Assembly: GCF_000971395.1 (NCBI RefSeq)
Contig: NZ_BBME01000016.1
Location: forward strand, 62,001-126,000
DNA from: Demequina iriomotensis
GTDB taxonomy: Bacteria; Actinomycetota; Actinomycetes; Actinomycetales; Demequinaceae
Direction: 5' to 3'
Length of the DNA: 64,000 bases
Shown: positions 29,134 to 37,739 of the stretch, piece after piece
Numbering within the stretch: position 1 is the stretch's first letter
Layout: the number at the start of each line of letters is the position of its first letter
The notes under the pieces: model-generated
Database searches by the model: none
What the model saw: the letters and a program-made list of their open reading frames with translations, nothing else
What the model was told of the DNA's origin: nothing
Made by a program: the position numbers and the translations under genes

Positions 29134-29508
29134 ATGCCTCTCCACGAGCTGCCGGCCATGCCCGAGCACACCGTCGGGTTCCGCGCGACCGGGCTGGTGT
29201 CCGCCGAGGACTACCGCGCCGTATTCGATCCCGCGCTCGACCGCGCCATCGCCACCGGCACGCCGGTGAACGTGGTCTACATCCTGGGTCAGGACTTCGA
29301 GCGGTACTCGGTCGGCGCCCTGTGGGAGGACCTCCGCCTCGAGGCGCAGCCCCATGACGCGTGGGGCCACCTGGCCCTGGTGACCGACCACGCCGTGCTG
29401 GCCGAGGTGGTCCATCTCCTGTCGTTCCTGCTTCCTGGGCACGTCCGTATCTTTGCGACCGCGGACGAGCGCGACGCGATCGCCTGGGCGAGCGGAACGG
29501 AGGGATGA
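29134..29508 (+). CDS. SpoIIAA/STAS-like small protein
   Basis: A 124-residue protein resembling SpoIIAA-like (STAS fold) proteins of unknown function: GFRATGLVSAEDYRAVFDPALDRA, VVYILGQDFERYSVGALWEDLRL, LALVTDHAVLAEVVHLLSFLLPGHVRIF. No membrane segment. First of three genes with stop/start overlaps (29505, 29819), ending in a pirin. Role unknown. Confidence 0.72.
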   Translation: MPLHELPAMPEHTVGFRATGLVSAEDYRAVFDPALDRAIATGTPVNVVYILGQDFERYSVGALWEDLRLEAQPHDAWGHLALVTDHAVLAEVVHLLSFLLPGHVRIFATADERDAIAWASGTEG

Positions 29509-29822
29509 CCGCGCCGCAGCAGATCCCCGAGCCGGCGCTCGAGGTGGTCCGTTCCGAGGAGCGCGGCCGGTACGAGCTCCTCGTCGGCGGCGTGCTCGGC
29601 GGGGTCGCCGAGTTCCGTCTGCGATCGGGACGCATCGTCTTCACCCATACCGAGATCGCCGCGGAGGTCGAAGGCCGCGGCTTGGGCTCGCATCTGGCCC
29701 GCGAGGCCCTCGGCGACGCGGCCTCGCGCGGAGAGGTCATCGTCCCGGTATGCCCGTTCATGGCGGCGTACCTGCGACGCCACACGCTGCCCGATGCCGT
29801 CATCGACTGGCCGGAGCCGTGA
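29505..29822 (+). CDS. GNAT-fold N-acetyltransferase, short YjdJ-like
   Basis: A 105-residue single-domain acetyltransferase of the Gtn/YjdJ group: YELLVGGVLGGVAEFRL, FTHTEIAAEVEGRGLGSHLAREAL (acetyl-CoA loop), IVPVCPFMAAYLRRH. It acetylates an unknown small molecule or protein. ATGA overlap with the previous gene and GTGA overlap with pirin. Confidence 0.85.
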   Translation: MTAPQQIPEPALEVVRSEERGRYELLVGGVLGGVAEFRLRSGRIVFTHTEIAAEVEGRGLGSHLAREALGDAASRGEVIVPVCPFMAAYLRRHTLPDAVIDWPEP

Positions 29823-30796
29823 CCCGTCTCGACGCCGGTCCGGTCGCCGAGGTCCTCTGCCCGGGCACGGGGCGCCCGCCCGGGCCGGTCGCGGTGGTCC
29901 TCGAGGCGCGCGAGGTCCCGCTGGGCGGGCTGCGTGCCATGAGCGTGCGCCGTTCGCTCCCGCAGCGCGGGCTCACCACGATCGGCGCGTGGTGCTTCCT
30001 CGACCGCTTCGGCCCGCAGCTCGCCACCATGCGGGTCGAGCCCCATCCCCACATGGGGCTGCAGACCGTGACCTGGCCGCTGGCCGGCGAGATCCGGCAT
30101 CGCGACTCGCTCGGCTCGGACGTGGTGCTCCGCCCCGGGGCGCTCAACCTCATGACCGCGGGGCACGGCGTGTCCCATTCGGAGTACTCCGTGGGCGAGG
30201 GCCCCGTCCCGCTCGACGCGCTCCAGCTGTGGGTCGCGCTCCCCGGCGGGGCGCGCGGCGTCCCGGCAGCGTTCGAAACCCATGCGACGCTCCCGACGCT
30301 CGTCCTCGACGGCGGCGCCACCGCAACCGTGATCCTGGGCACGCTCGCGGGCACCCGCTCGCCGGCGACCGCCTTCACGCCGATCGTCGGCGCGCAGGTC
30401 GTGCTCGACAGGGACGCCGACGCCGAGCTGCCGCTCGACCCGACGTGGGAGCACGGCATCATCCCGCTGTCGGGGGACGTCGAGGTGCACGATGCGTCGG
30501 GGGCCCTGACCACCCCCGACCCGGGCGGGATCCTCTACCTCGGCGCGGACCGCTCCGCCGTGACGCTGCGGTCGCGCGCGGGTGGCACGCTCATGGTGCT
30601 GGGCGGCGAGCCGTTCCCCGAGGACCTGGTGATGTGGTGGAACTTCGTAGGCCGCGATCACGACGAGATCGTCGAGGCTTGGCACGCGTGGAACGGCGAC
30701 GACGGGCGGTTCGGCACGGTCGACGGTCACGGCGACGTTCGCATCCCCGCACCGCCGATGCCCGAGGTGAGGCTCAAGCCACGCACGCGGGGGTGA
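29819..30796 (+). CDS. pirin family protein
   Basis: A 325-residue bicupin. The N-terminal cupin carries the metal-binding histidines typical of pirins (HPHMGLQTVTW, EIRHRDSLG, MTAGHGVSHSE), and the C-terminal domain has the pirin_C pattern (LMVLGGEPFPEDLVMWWNFV). Pirins bind Fe(II); some act as quercetinases or redox-sensing cofactors, so the specific activity is open. GTG start at 29819 within a GTGA overlap. Confidence 0.9.
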   Translation: MTRLDAGPVAEVLCPGTGRPPGPVAVVLEAREVPLGGLRAMSVRRSLPQRGLTTIGAWCFLDRFGPQLATMRVEPHPHMGLQTVTWPLAGEIRHRDSLGSDVVLRPGALNLMTAGHGVSHSEYSVGEGPVPLDALQLWVALPGGARGVPAAFETHATLPTLVLDGGATATVILGTLAGTRSPATAFTPIVGAQVVLDRDADAELPLDPTWEHGIIPLSGDVEVHDASGALTTPDPGGILYLGADRSAVTLRSRAGGTLMVLGGEPFPEDLVMWWNFVGRDHDEIVEAWHAWNGDDGRFGTVDGHGDVRIPAPPMPEVRLKPRTRG

Positions 30797-30837
30797 CGTA
30801 CGGTCGCCTCCTGACGCGGGACAGAGCTCTCCCCCGG

Positions 30838-32109
30838 TCATGCGGCCACCCGTGGATCGAGCCGCGCGACACCGCCGCGGATCGGAGTGCGGTCGCGGTC
30901 CACCGAGGCGGGAGGGATCAACCACGGTCGGCCGTCCCGCAGCTCCAGCTCCCACTCGGTCGAGTGGAGCCGGACGTGGCATCCCGTGCAGAGGAGCACG
31001 CCGTTGTCGAGGTCGGTACGACCGCCGTGGTTCCAGAAGTCGACATGATGGACGATGCACCAGGTTGGCGGCGCGAGGCACCACGCGCATCCTCCGTCAC
31101 GTTCGACGATCGCCTTGCGCTGCGCCGCTGTGAAGAGTCGCCTGCCGCGACCCCAGTCCAACGGGAGGCTGCCGCCGCCGAGCACGACGGGGATCACCCC
31201 GGCGTCGACCGCCATCATCCGCATCGTCGCACCGCTGATCGGGCCCGCGATGGAGTCGCACGAACCCGCACCGAGTCCGGTGGCGAGGGCCTCGTAATCA
31301 AGGCGCACCACGACCTCGGTGCGCACGCCGGAGCCGGGCTCGTCGCAGCCGAGACAATGCTGGGCAAGCATCACCAGCGCATCGGCGCGGATCTGTCCAG
31401 CGGTGCGGGAGTCGCTTCCGGCAACCACCTCATCGTCCTTGCGACGCTGGAAGGCGTCACGCACCTGTGCGTCGAGCAGCGCGATCACGGGTGCCGCCGA
31501 TGCGGCATCGAGCCGAGCGCGCAGGGTGACCATGCCCTCATGGTCGCGGCCGACCACAAGCTCACGCTGCTGGCGATGGCGCCTCTCCTGCTCCTCGAGC
31601 GAGGCGCGATCATGCATGGCGATGGCCTGCTCGCATGCGCGGCGAAGCTCCCGCAACGTCAGCTGCTCCGCCTTCGCCACCAGCGTCGGCTCGAGCATCG
31701 CCGGAGCCTCGGCGATCGCATCGAGGGTGCGCTCGAGCACCTCGACCGCGGCGGCGCCGATACGGCCGTCACGGAACGCCCGGCGGACCTGCGGGTGGCG
31801 CGACGCTTCCGGTTCGCCGCCTGCGGCGATGAGTCGCTGCGCGCTGCCCTCATCGATCCCGAGCCGCTGGGCCGTCTCGCGGCGCTGCCCCGCGGCCTGA
31901 CTGGGCGTCGGCGAGGCGAGGGTGCCGCGCGCGCGACGAGACGACTCGGCGGCGCCAGCCGCCACCGCGACGCCGGCATGCCGGTACACCGCCGCCGACG
32001 CCTGCTCGAACAGGGAGAGCTCCTCTGCGGACAGCCCCGCGAGGTCACGACCATCGAACCCGCGCAGCGCGCCGAGCGCCGTCGTGAGCGGGGTCGTGGA
32101 GAACGCCAT
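30838..32109 (-). CDS. DUF222/13E12-type HNH endonuclease domain protein
   Basis: A 423-residue protein: long alpha-helical DUF222 region (about residues 30-330) and C-terminal HNH nuclease motif (CAWCLAPPTWCIVHHVDFW, then DLDNGVLLCTGCHVRLH with CxxC-type zinc ligands). This family is often multicopy in actinobacteria and relates to the mycobacterial REP13E12 genes. Function unsettled. ATG 32109. The upstream region has several TCCAC/GTGGA words (see 32151-32202). Confidence 0.88.
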   Translation of the reverse strand: MAFSTTPLTTALGALRGFDGRDLAGLSAEELSLFEQASAAVYRHAGVAVAAGAAESSRRARGTLASPTPSQAAGQRRETAQRLGIDEGSAQRLIAAGGEPEASRHPQVRRAFRDGRIGAAAVEVLERTLDAIAEAPAMLEPTLVAKAEQLTLRELRRACEQAIAMHDRASLEEQERRHRQQRELVVGRDHEGMVTLRARLDAASAAPVIALLDAQVRDAFQRRKDDEVVAGSDSRTAGQIRADALVMLAQHCLGCDEPGSGVRTEVVVRLDYEALATGLGAGSCDSIAGPISGATMRMMAVDAGVIPVVLGGGSLPLDWGRGRRLFTAAQRKAIVERDGGCAWCLAPPTWCIVHHVDFWNHGGRTDLDNGVLLCTGCHVRLHSTEWELELRDGRPWLIPPASVDRDRTPIRGGVARLDPRVAA

Positions 32110-32442
32110 GGAGACATTCCACCACCGGGGTCTGACATCGAGGCCCACTCCTTTCCACAGGTCTACCAGGGTGGATAACTCTTTCCTAACTCGGCCTGTG
32201 GACATCGCCTCACGCGAGCACGAGCGACATCGCCGCGGACCTCCATCGGCGCAAGCGCATAGCGACGCCGGACGGGAAATCCCTTGCCCACGCCTCTCGC
32301 CCTCCTCGGCGACCGCGCCCGGAACCCGCAGCGCGTGCGGCACGTTGGCTCGCCAAGCGACGCTCGCGCGTCGCGCACACCAGGCCGGATCCGCCCAGCG
32401 GAGGCCCGTGCCGCACCGACCCCACCCGAGGAGCAACCCACG
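32110..32442. other. 333-bp intergenic region between divergent genes
   Basis: It contains three DnaA-box-like or half-box words: TTTCCACAG (32152-32160), GTGGATAAC (32171-32179) and CTGTGGA (32196-32202), in the leader of the HNH gene. The remainder towards the zinc-ribbon gene is GC-rich with no recognised element apart from GAGGAG before ATG 32443. Not an origin: there are too few boxes and no AT-rich unwinding stretch. Confidence 0.5.
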
Positions 32443-32766
32443 ATGAAGTGCCCCGTCGACGACGCGACGCTCGTCATGTCCGACCGCAACGGCGTCGAGA
32501 TCGACTACTGCCCGGACTGCCGCGGCGTGTGGCTCGACCGCGGCGAGCTCGACAAGATCATCGATCGCACGGCCGCGGCCCAGGCCCCGGCTCTCCAGGC
32601 ACGCGACGCACGCGACCCGCGCGACGCGCGCGGGTACGACGACCGCCGCGACCAGCAGCAGCGCACCTACGACCAGCGCTCCTACGACCAGCGCGGCTAC
32701 GACACCCGCTACTCCAAGCCGAAGCGCAAGGAGTCCTTCCTGTCGGACCTGTTCGACTTCGGTTGA
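32443..32766 (+). CDS. TFIIB-type zinc-ribbon protein
   Basis: A 107-residue protein with an N-terminal zf-TFIIB-like ribbon: MKCPVDDATL, then DYCPDCRGVWLDRGELDKII (one Cys in the first strand, CPDC in the second). A polar, Arg/Gln/Tyr-rich tail follows with DQRSYDQRGYD-type repeats and a KESFLSDLFDFG end. Widespread in bacteria, function unknown. It ends 7 bp before the convergent GH43-like gene. Confidence 0.85.
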   Translation: MKCPVDDATLVMSDRNGVEIDYCPDCRGVWLDRGELDKIIDRTAAAQAPALQARDARDPRDARGYDDRRDQQQRTYDQRSYDQRGYDTRYSKPKRKESFLSDLFDFG

Positions 32767-32773
32767 GCCGCGC

Positions 32774-34084
32774 TCACCCGATCTCGACCAGCGCCCCGAC
32801 CCAGAGCGCGGTCCGGCTGAACGGCACCTTGTCCTCCGCATCCCAGGCGGCGGAGCCGTCCCGCCCCGTCCATGCGTTGAGGTTGGCGCCCAGGGTGCCC
32901 TCGAGCCGACCGCGCACGCCGTGGTCGCCTGGCTCCGACGTGTCGATGCCGTCGAGATCCCATGAGACGGGGAACGATGCGGCCCCGCCGCCGTGCAATC
33001 GCGCCTCGGCGTACGCCGGCAGCGCCACCCGTAGCGCCTCGGCGGACGTGCCGACGGGCGCCGCAACCACCCCGAGGTCGGTCCGCACGGGACCCGCCGC
33101 GTCGGCGCGCCGCAGCGCCTCGTGCTGCGCCGGCGTCAGGCCGAGGATCCCCCCGTGCTTGGTCGCGGCCCGCAGCGAGAACCGCGGGCTCTCCAGAGGC
33201 TCCCACGGCGTCGCACCATCGAGATCCGTCGAGACCATCGGGCGGTACCCCACGGACGGGATGACGTCGACGAAGAGGTACCAGCGGTCCTCGCCGTGCG
33301 CCTTGACCATCGTGGGTCCCTCGACCCCGTGCCCCGCGGCGTGGCCCTCGCCGATGCGCGTCTGGACCTCGCGCCACACGGCGCCGGGCTCCCACCACCG
33401 CGGCGCGTCCGTGACCTCCATGAACAGCCCGCGCGCGCTCGCGCCGTTGGACTTGGTCACGCGGTAGGTGCGGCCGGCGTGCTGGATCATCGTGGTGTCG
33501 ATGGTGTCCTCGCCCTGGTCGAGGAGCACGCCGCCGTACGTCCACGTCGACTGCGTGAAGTCCGTCGTCGACCCCCACAGGATCACCTGGTGGTCGCCCA
33601 CCGTCGAGGTCCAGTAGACGACGAACGCACCCTCGCCCTCGCCGTGGAAGTCGGGCACGAAGGTAGCCTCGGCGGCCCACATCATGCCCATCTCGGGGGC
33701 GTCCGCGTCCCGGGCGCCCGACGGATCGAGCGCCACGTCGATCTGCCGCAGCGGCGACCACGTGATCAGGTCGCGCGACTCCCACACGTTCATGCGCGTC
33801 GAATAGCCCCGTGACCACCCGGCCCACCCCGCATCGTCCCCGCCGAAGACCCTCAGGTCGGTTGCGAGGATGTAGTAGATCCCGGCATCGGGGCTGAACG
33901 TCAGGTGCGGGTCGCGCACCCCGGTGGTGCCGAGGTGCGAGGCGAGCACCGGCTCGCCCCCGTTGAGCGGCACCCAGCGTTCCGGGTCGTCGCCGTCGGA
34001 CAGGTCCAGGTAGATCTTCTCGGCGTAGCCCTCGGGGTCCTCGAGGAAGTGGACCATGAGGTAGCCGTAGGGCCGCTCGGTCAC
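32774..34084 (-). CDS. cytoplasmic GH43-like glycosidase with C-terminal Ig-like (Big_4) domain
   Basis: A 436-residue protein without signal peptide. GH43-like five-bladed propeller features: catalytic-type VRDPHLTFSPD, PEMGMMWAAEATFVPDF, GVEGPTMVKAHGEDRWYLF (probable acid Glu). A Big_4-like domain follows (FPVSWDLDGIDTSEPGDHGV). It fits an intracellular alpha-L-arabinofuranosidase or beta-xylosidase. The GTG at 34084 overlaps the stop of the upstream GH43-like gene by 4 bp. Confidence 0.8.
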   Translation of the reverse strand: MTERPYGYLMVHFLEDPEGYAEKIYLDLSDGDDPERWVPLNGGEPVLASHLGTTGVRDPHLTFSPDAGIYYILATDLRVFGGDDAGWAGWSRGYSTRMNVWESRDLITWSPLRQIDVALDPSGARDADAPEMGMMWAAEATFVPDFHGEGEGAFVVYWTSTVGDHQVILWGSTTDFTQSTWTYGGVLLDQGEDTIDTTMIQHAGRTYRVTKSNGASARGLFMEVTDAPRWWEPGAVWREVQTRIGEGHAAGHGVEGPTMVKAHGEDRWYLFVDVIPSVGYRPMVSTDLDGATPWEPLESPRFSLRAATKHGGILGLTPAQHEALRRADAAGPVRTDLGVVAAPVGTSAEALRVALPAYAEARLHGGGAASFPVSWDLDGIDTSEPGDHGVRGRLEGTLGANLNAWTGRDGSAAWDAEDKVPFSRTALWVGALVEIG

Positions 34085-35964
34085 CGCACGGCCACCGTGA
34101 CGCGTACGTCCCGCAGCTCGGGGAGCAGCTCCTCCTCGGTCTCCATGTCGAGCACCGGCATGCCGTCCGACGCGACGTGGACACGGCGCACGAACATGTC
34201 GCGCCCGGTGAGGCCCTTGTGGTCGGTGCGCGCGTGGAACACGTACAGCAGGTTGCCGTCCTGGTCCTCCGACCACATGCCGTGGCCCGTGCCCAGCTGC
34301 ATCTCGCCGTTGAACGGGCCCGACTTCTGGATGGGGTGGCCCAGCCGCGTCCAGGCTGCCGGGTCGGTGAGGTCGACCCCCGCGCCGGCCGTCGCCGTCA
34401 CGAGCCCCGTGGTGTAGCTGTCGCCCACCGTCGAGCCCGAGTAGAGCATCCACAGGCGGCCGTCGCGCACCAGCACGTTGGGCCCCTCGGCGATGACGTT
34501 GTCCCACGCATACTCGGGGGCGACGATGCGCACGGGCTCGCTGGTGAGGCGCGTCGGCTCCGCGGGGTCCATCGTCGCGATGAACACGGAACCGAGCATC
34601 TGCCAGGCGTAGTAGTGCGCACCCGAGTCCTCGAGATACGTCATGTCGAGCGAGATGCCCTGGATCGGGTTCAGCGGCGAGCCGTCGGCGCGGACCACGT
34701 GGCGCGCGGCCGTCCAGTGCTCGGGCACGGTCGGGTCGAGGTGGTTCCCGGCCTCGTCCTTGCGCAGCTGGACGATGCTCGCGCGGCCCGACCACATGTC
34801 GGTGGGCTCGCCGTACGAGGGCATGAACAGGATCGACAGCGTTCCGTCGATGAGGTGGATCTCGGGCGCCCAGAAGCAGCCGGTCATGGGGTTGCCGTCG
34901 GCGTCGAGCGAGCCGTGGACCAGCAGGTCCACCTCGGCGACGCGGCCGGCTTCGAGCGCCTCGTCGGACAGGTCCTCGATGCGGTCGGCCATGCGGATCG
35001 GCATGCCCACCGGCTCTCCGGCGTTGGTGACCGGGTCCATGTGGAGGTCCTTGGTCGCGATCATGAGGAACGTCTGCACGCCGTTGAAGTCGAAGCGGTA
35101 CACGCTCGGGTCGGCGCGCTCGTCCGCGAAGGGCGTCGGGTAGACGGCCTGCCGCACGCGGCCCTCCACCTCGTACGCACCCGGCACGGAGGTGTCGATC
35201 GCGGCGACGGCGGCGGCGTCCCACGCGATCGCGAGCGAGCCGGTCGAGCCGTCGCTGTAGTCGAGCTCGAGGCGCGCGGGCAGGTCCTCGACCACGAGCG
35301 CCGCGCCACGGGCGAGCTCGACCACCGGCAGCGGGCGGGCGCCGATGTTGCGGATCGGGCCGAAGCGGATCTCCAGCGCGCGGGCGACGTCGGCGGGCAC
35401 CGTGAGCGGCGCACCGTGCTCGAGCCCCGCGACGTGCCCCTCCTCCGCCGCCCCCACGGTGGCGGCGTCGGCGAGGTCGGCGACGGTCGTACGGCGGGCG
35501 ACGCCCGCATCGTCCGTCCAGGACATCCGGTAGGTCCCGGCGTCGGCGTCGTAGATGGCGGCGGGACGATGCACGCCGTGGGTCACGCCGAGGTCGAGCA
35601 GGCCGACCTCGGTGAAGGTCAGCAGGTCGGGCGACGTCGCGACGAGGACGCTGGAGCGCTCGCTGCCGTCGGGGGCGCCGCCGCGCGCGACTCGCGTCGC
35701 GATCACGCCGAAGCCGCCGTCGCGCAGGCGGAGCAGATGAGGGTCGACGAGCGATCGGAGGATCTCCTCCGTGGTGCCGGCGGGACCGGGCGTCTCGGAC
35801 ACGCGCGCGAAGAAGATGCCGTAGTCGTCGAACAGCGGCTCCCACCCATCCGGCCCCTCGAGCGCGAGATGCATGCTCAGCGCGGCGTCCTCGTTGTTGG
35901 CCTCCGCCGCCGTCGTAGGCGCACGGTGGTAGGCGCGGACGCGGCGCTCGGTCAGGTCGGTCAC
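34081..35964 (-). CDS. GH43-like multidomain glycosidase (cytoplasmic)
   Basis: A 627-residue protein without signal peptide. Residues about 30-190 look like a GH43-type partial propeller (LVDPHLLRLRDGGFGVIATR). Next comes a Big_4-like Ig segment (AIAWDAAAVAAIDTSVPGAY), then a complete GH43 propeller (DPSVYRFDFNGVQTFLM, CFWAPEIHLIDGTLSILFMPSYG, VIAEGPNVLVRDGRLWMLYSGS). GTG 35964 is preceded by AAGGAGA. The promoter carries the same operator as the secreted GH43 genes at 45.7-49.7 kb, so it should act on imported arabino- or xylo-oligosaccharides. Confidence 0.8.
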   Translation of the reverse strand: MTDLTERRVRAYHRAPTTAAEANNEDAALSMHLALEGPDGWEPLFDDYGIFFARVSETPGPAGTTEEILRSLVDPHLLRLRDGGFGVIATRVARGGAPDGSERSSVLVATSPDLLTFTEVGLLDLGVTHGVHRPAAIYDADAGTYRMSWTDDAGVARRTTVADLADAATVGAAEEGHVAGLEHGAPLTVPADVARALEIRFGPIRNIGARPLPVVELARGAALVVEDLPARLELDYSDGSTGSLAIAWDAAAVAAIDTSVPGAYEVEGRVRQAVYPTPFADERADPSVYRFDFNGVQTFLMIATKDLHMDPVTNAGEPVGMPIRMADRIEDLSDEALEAGRVAEVDLLVHGSLDADGNPMTGCFWAPEIHLIDGTLSILFMPSYGEPTDMWSGRASIVQLRKDEAGNHLDPTVPEHWTAARHVVRADGSPLNPIQGISLDMTYLEDSGAHYYAWQMLGSVFIATMDPAEPTRLTSEPVRIVAPEYAWDNVIAEGPNVLVRDGRLWMLYSGSTVGDSYTTGLVTATAGAGVDLTDPAAWTRLGHPIQKSGPFNGEMQLGTGHGMWSEDQDGNLLYVFHARTDHKGLTGRDMFVRRVHVASDGMPVLDMETEEELLPELRDVRVTVAVR

Positions 35965-36001
35965 TGGCGCTCTCCTTCGAGTCGGCTGCGGGCAGACTCG
36001 C

Positions 36002-36030
36002 AATTTACATCGTTTACCCGGCGGGCTCAA
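36002..36030 (-). promoter_or_regulatory. promoter A with LacI-type operator, cytoplasmic GH43 operon
   Basis: Minus strand: -35 TTGAGC (36025-36030), 17-bp spacer, -10 TAAATT (36002-36007). The operator-like word TTACATCGTTTAC (plus strand, from 36005) lies across the spacer. It overlaps the last codons of the glycerate kinase gene (stop at 36014). Same architecture as the promoters at 45602 and 48173. Confidence 0.75.
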
Positions 36031-37030
36031 AAGGACGAGGACCTGATCGCTCGCGCGCCGCCGCCGCGGCCCGCCCCGCGGCCTCGAGCCACCGCTCCGG
36101 CTCGGCCATCGCGGCCTCGCGCGTGCCCGCGAGCGTCGCGAGCGACGCCGACCACACCCCGGGATCCGCCGCGACCTCGCCCGCGATCACACCGACCCGC
36201 GGGAAGGCCGCGAGCGCGTGCCCGGTGACCTTGCCCAGGAGGGACTGCGCGTCGAACCTCCCCTCTCCGGTGAGAACCAGGTCCGCGGCGGCCCCCGCCG
36301 CGTCGAGGCCCGTGAGGCGAGCGATCTCGGGCGCACCCTCCACGAGCGTCGCGCCCCACGCGGAGAGGGCGTAACCCACCCCGCCCGCGGCCCCCGCACC
36401 CGGCACGGTCGGATCCGCTCCCAGGCGCGCCGCCACCGCCTCGAGCCGCGCCTCGAGCAGGGCCACCTCGGCCGCGGACGCACCCTTCTGGGGCGCGAAC
36501 ACCGCGGCGGCGCCCGCGGGGCCGAGCAGCGGTGCGCGGACGTCGGTGAGCACCACCGCGCCCCGCGCGGGAGGCCGTCGATCGCCGAGCGCCTCGAGCA
36601 TCGGCAGGCCGCCGTCGGTCGAGGCCGAGCCCCCGATCGCCACGACGAGCCGCTCGCACCCCGCGTCGAGCGCGCGCGCCATGACCTCGCCCAGCCCGCG
36701 CGACGTCGCCCCGAGCGGGTCGAGGCGGGGCATCAGCGTGAACCCCGACACCATCGCGAGCTCGACCACGGCCGTCCCGTCGCGCATCTCCAGGTAGATG
36801 CCGCCGACGTCCTGGCCTGCCGGTCCGGTGACGCGCCCCACGGAGCGCGGCACCGCGTGGGGGATGGCGCTCACGAGCGCCCGCAGCGTGCCGTCCCCGC
36901 CGTCCGCCTGAGGGATCTGCACCACGTCGTCGCCGCGGCGCGCGGCCCGCCATCCGTCCGCGATGGCGGCCGCGGCGCGATCGGCGGCACAGGTCCCCTT
37001 GAACGAGTCCGGCGCGACCACCACGCGCAT
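36014..37030 (-). CDS. glycerate kinase (GlxK family)
   Basis: A 338-residue kinase: MRVVVAPDSFKGTCAA at the start, QADGGDGTLRAL, AIGGSASTDGGLPMLEALG and LTGEGRFDAQSLLGKV, all diagnostic of GlxK/GarK-type enzymes that phosphorylate D-glycerate with ATP. Its position 2 bp after the Rossmann-protein gene suggests co-transcription. Glycerate would come from glyoxylate or sugar-acid breakdown. Confidence 0.92.
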   Translation of the reverse strand: MRVVVAPDSFKGTCAADRAAAAIADGWRAARRGDDVVQIPQADGGDGTLRALVSAIPHAVPRSVGRVTGPAGQDVGGIYLEMRDGTAVVELAMVSGFTLMPRLDPLGATSRGLGEVMARALDAGCERLVVAIGGSASTDGGLPMLEALGDRRPPARGAVVLTDVRAPLLGPAGAAAVFAPQKGASAAEVALLEARLEAVAARLGADPTVPGAGAAGGVGYALSAWGATLVEGAPEIARLTGLDAAGAAADLVLTGEGRFDAQSLLGKVTGHALAAFPRVGVIAGEVAADPGVWSASLATLAGTREAAMAEPERWLEAAGRAAAAARERSGPRPFEPAG

Positions 37031-37032
37031 CG

Positions 37033-37719
37033 TCAACCCGCCCGCCCGCGCGCTCGCGCGACCACCCGGCCGCGCTGCGATCGCGGGAACCGGTCGAGCA
37101 TCGCGCGCAGCTCGTCGGCCGTGGCGCCGGAGCCGAAGGCCTCGGTGGCCGGTTCGACCATCACCCCCGCCGCGAGCGGGCCCGCGTCGACGGGGTCGAA
37201 GCCCAGCGCGTCGACCAGGGCCGCGACGGCGGCCCGGTCGCGCGCATCGTCGCCCGCGACCGCGATGCCGCGGCGGTCGGGATGTCCGGGAGGATGCGCG
37301 AGGTTGGCGAGCTCCCACACGCTCGCATGGTTGAAGGCCTTGACCAGCCGCGCGCCGCGAAGGAAGGTGGCGACGGTCTCGGAGGTCGACGTGGACGGAT
37401 CGTCGAGATCGGGGCGCGCACCGTCGAGCTCCCACCAGTAGTTCATGGCGTCGACCACCAGCCGCCCCTCGAGCAGCGTGCGCGGCAGCGTGCGGTAGCG
37501 CCCGAGCGGGATCGCCAGGATGACCACGTCCGCGGCGCACGCCGCCGCCGGATCGTCCGCGGACGATGCGGTGGTCACCGGGATGCCGGCGTCGCGGCAC
37601 AGGCGCGCGAGCACCGCGCCGACCCGACCGGCGCCGAGGATGCCCACGGTTCGCGGCGCGAGCGCCGCACCGTCGAGGCCCTCGCCCTCGACCGCCTCGC
37701 CCGCCCGCGCATCGTCCAC
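37033..37719 (-). CDS. NAD(P)-binding Rossmann protein (F420-dependent NADP reductase-like)
   Basis: A 228-residue protein with RTVGILGAGRVGAVLARLC (dinucleotide-binding glycine loop), VVILAIPLGRYRTLP, VVDAMNYWWELDG and LVKAFNHASVWEL, as in the NADPH-dependent F420 reductase / predicted dinucleotide-binding enzyme family. I chose GTG 37719 because the next starts cut into the nucleotide loop; no clear ribosome-binding site. Substrate unknown. Confidence 0.75.
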   Translation of the reverse strand: MDDARAGEAVEGEGLDGAALAPRTVGILGAGRVGAVLARLCRDAGIPVTTASSADDPAAACAADVVILAIPLGRYRTLPRTLLEGRLVVDAMNYWWELDGARPDLDDPSTSTSETVATFLRGARLVKAFNHASVWELANLAHPPGHPDRRGIAVAGDDARDRAAVAALVDALGFDPVDAGPLAAGVMVEPATEAFGSGATADELRAMLDRFPRSQRGRVVARARGRAG

Positions 37720-37739
37720 GCGTTCGAGGCTACCCGCGG

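Noticed and set aside
30838-32109. DUF222-HNH gene as an intact mobile element
   Set aside because: No terminal repeats, integrase or target duplication seen around it; it is treated as a resident gene of a multicopy family.
32151-32202. Replication origin
   Set aside because: Only three partial DnaA boxes, no AT-rich unwinding element and no dnaA/dnaN neighbours.
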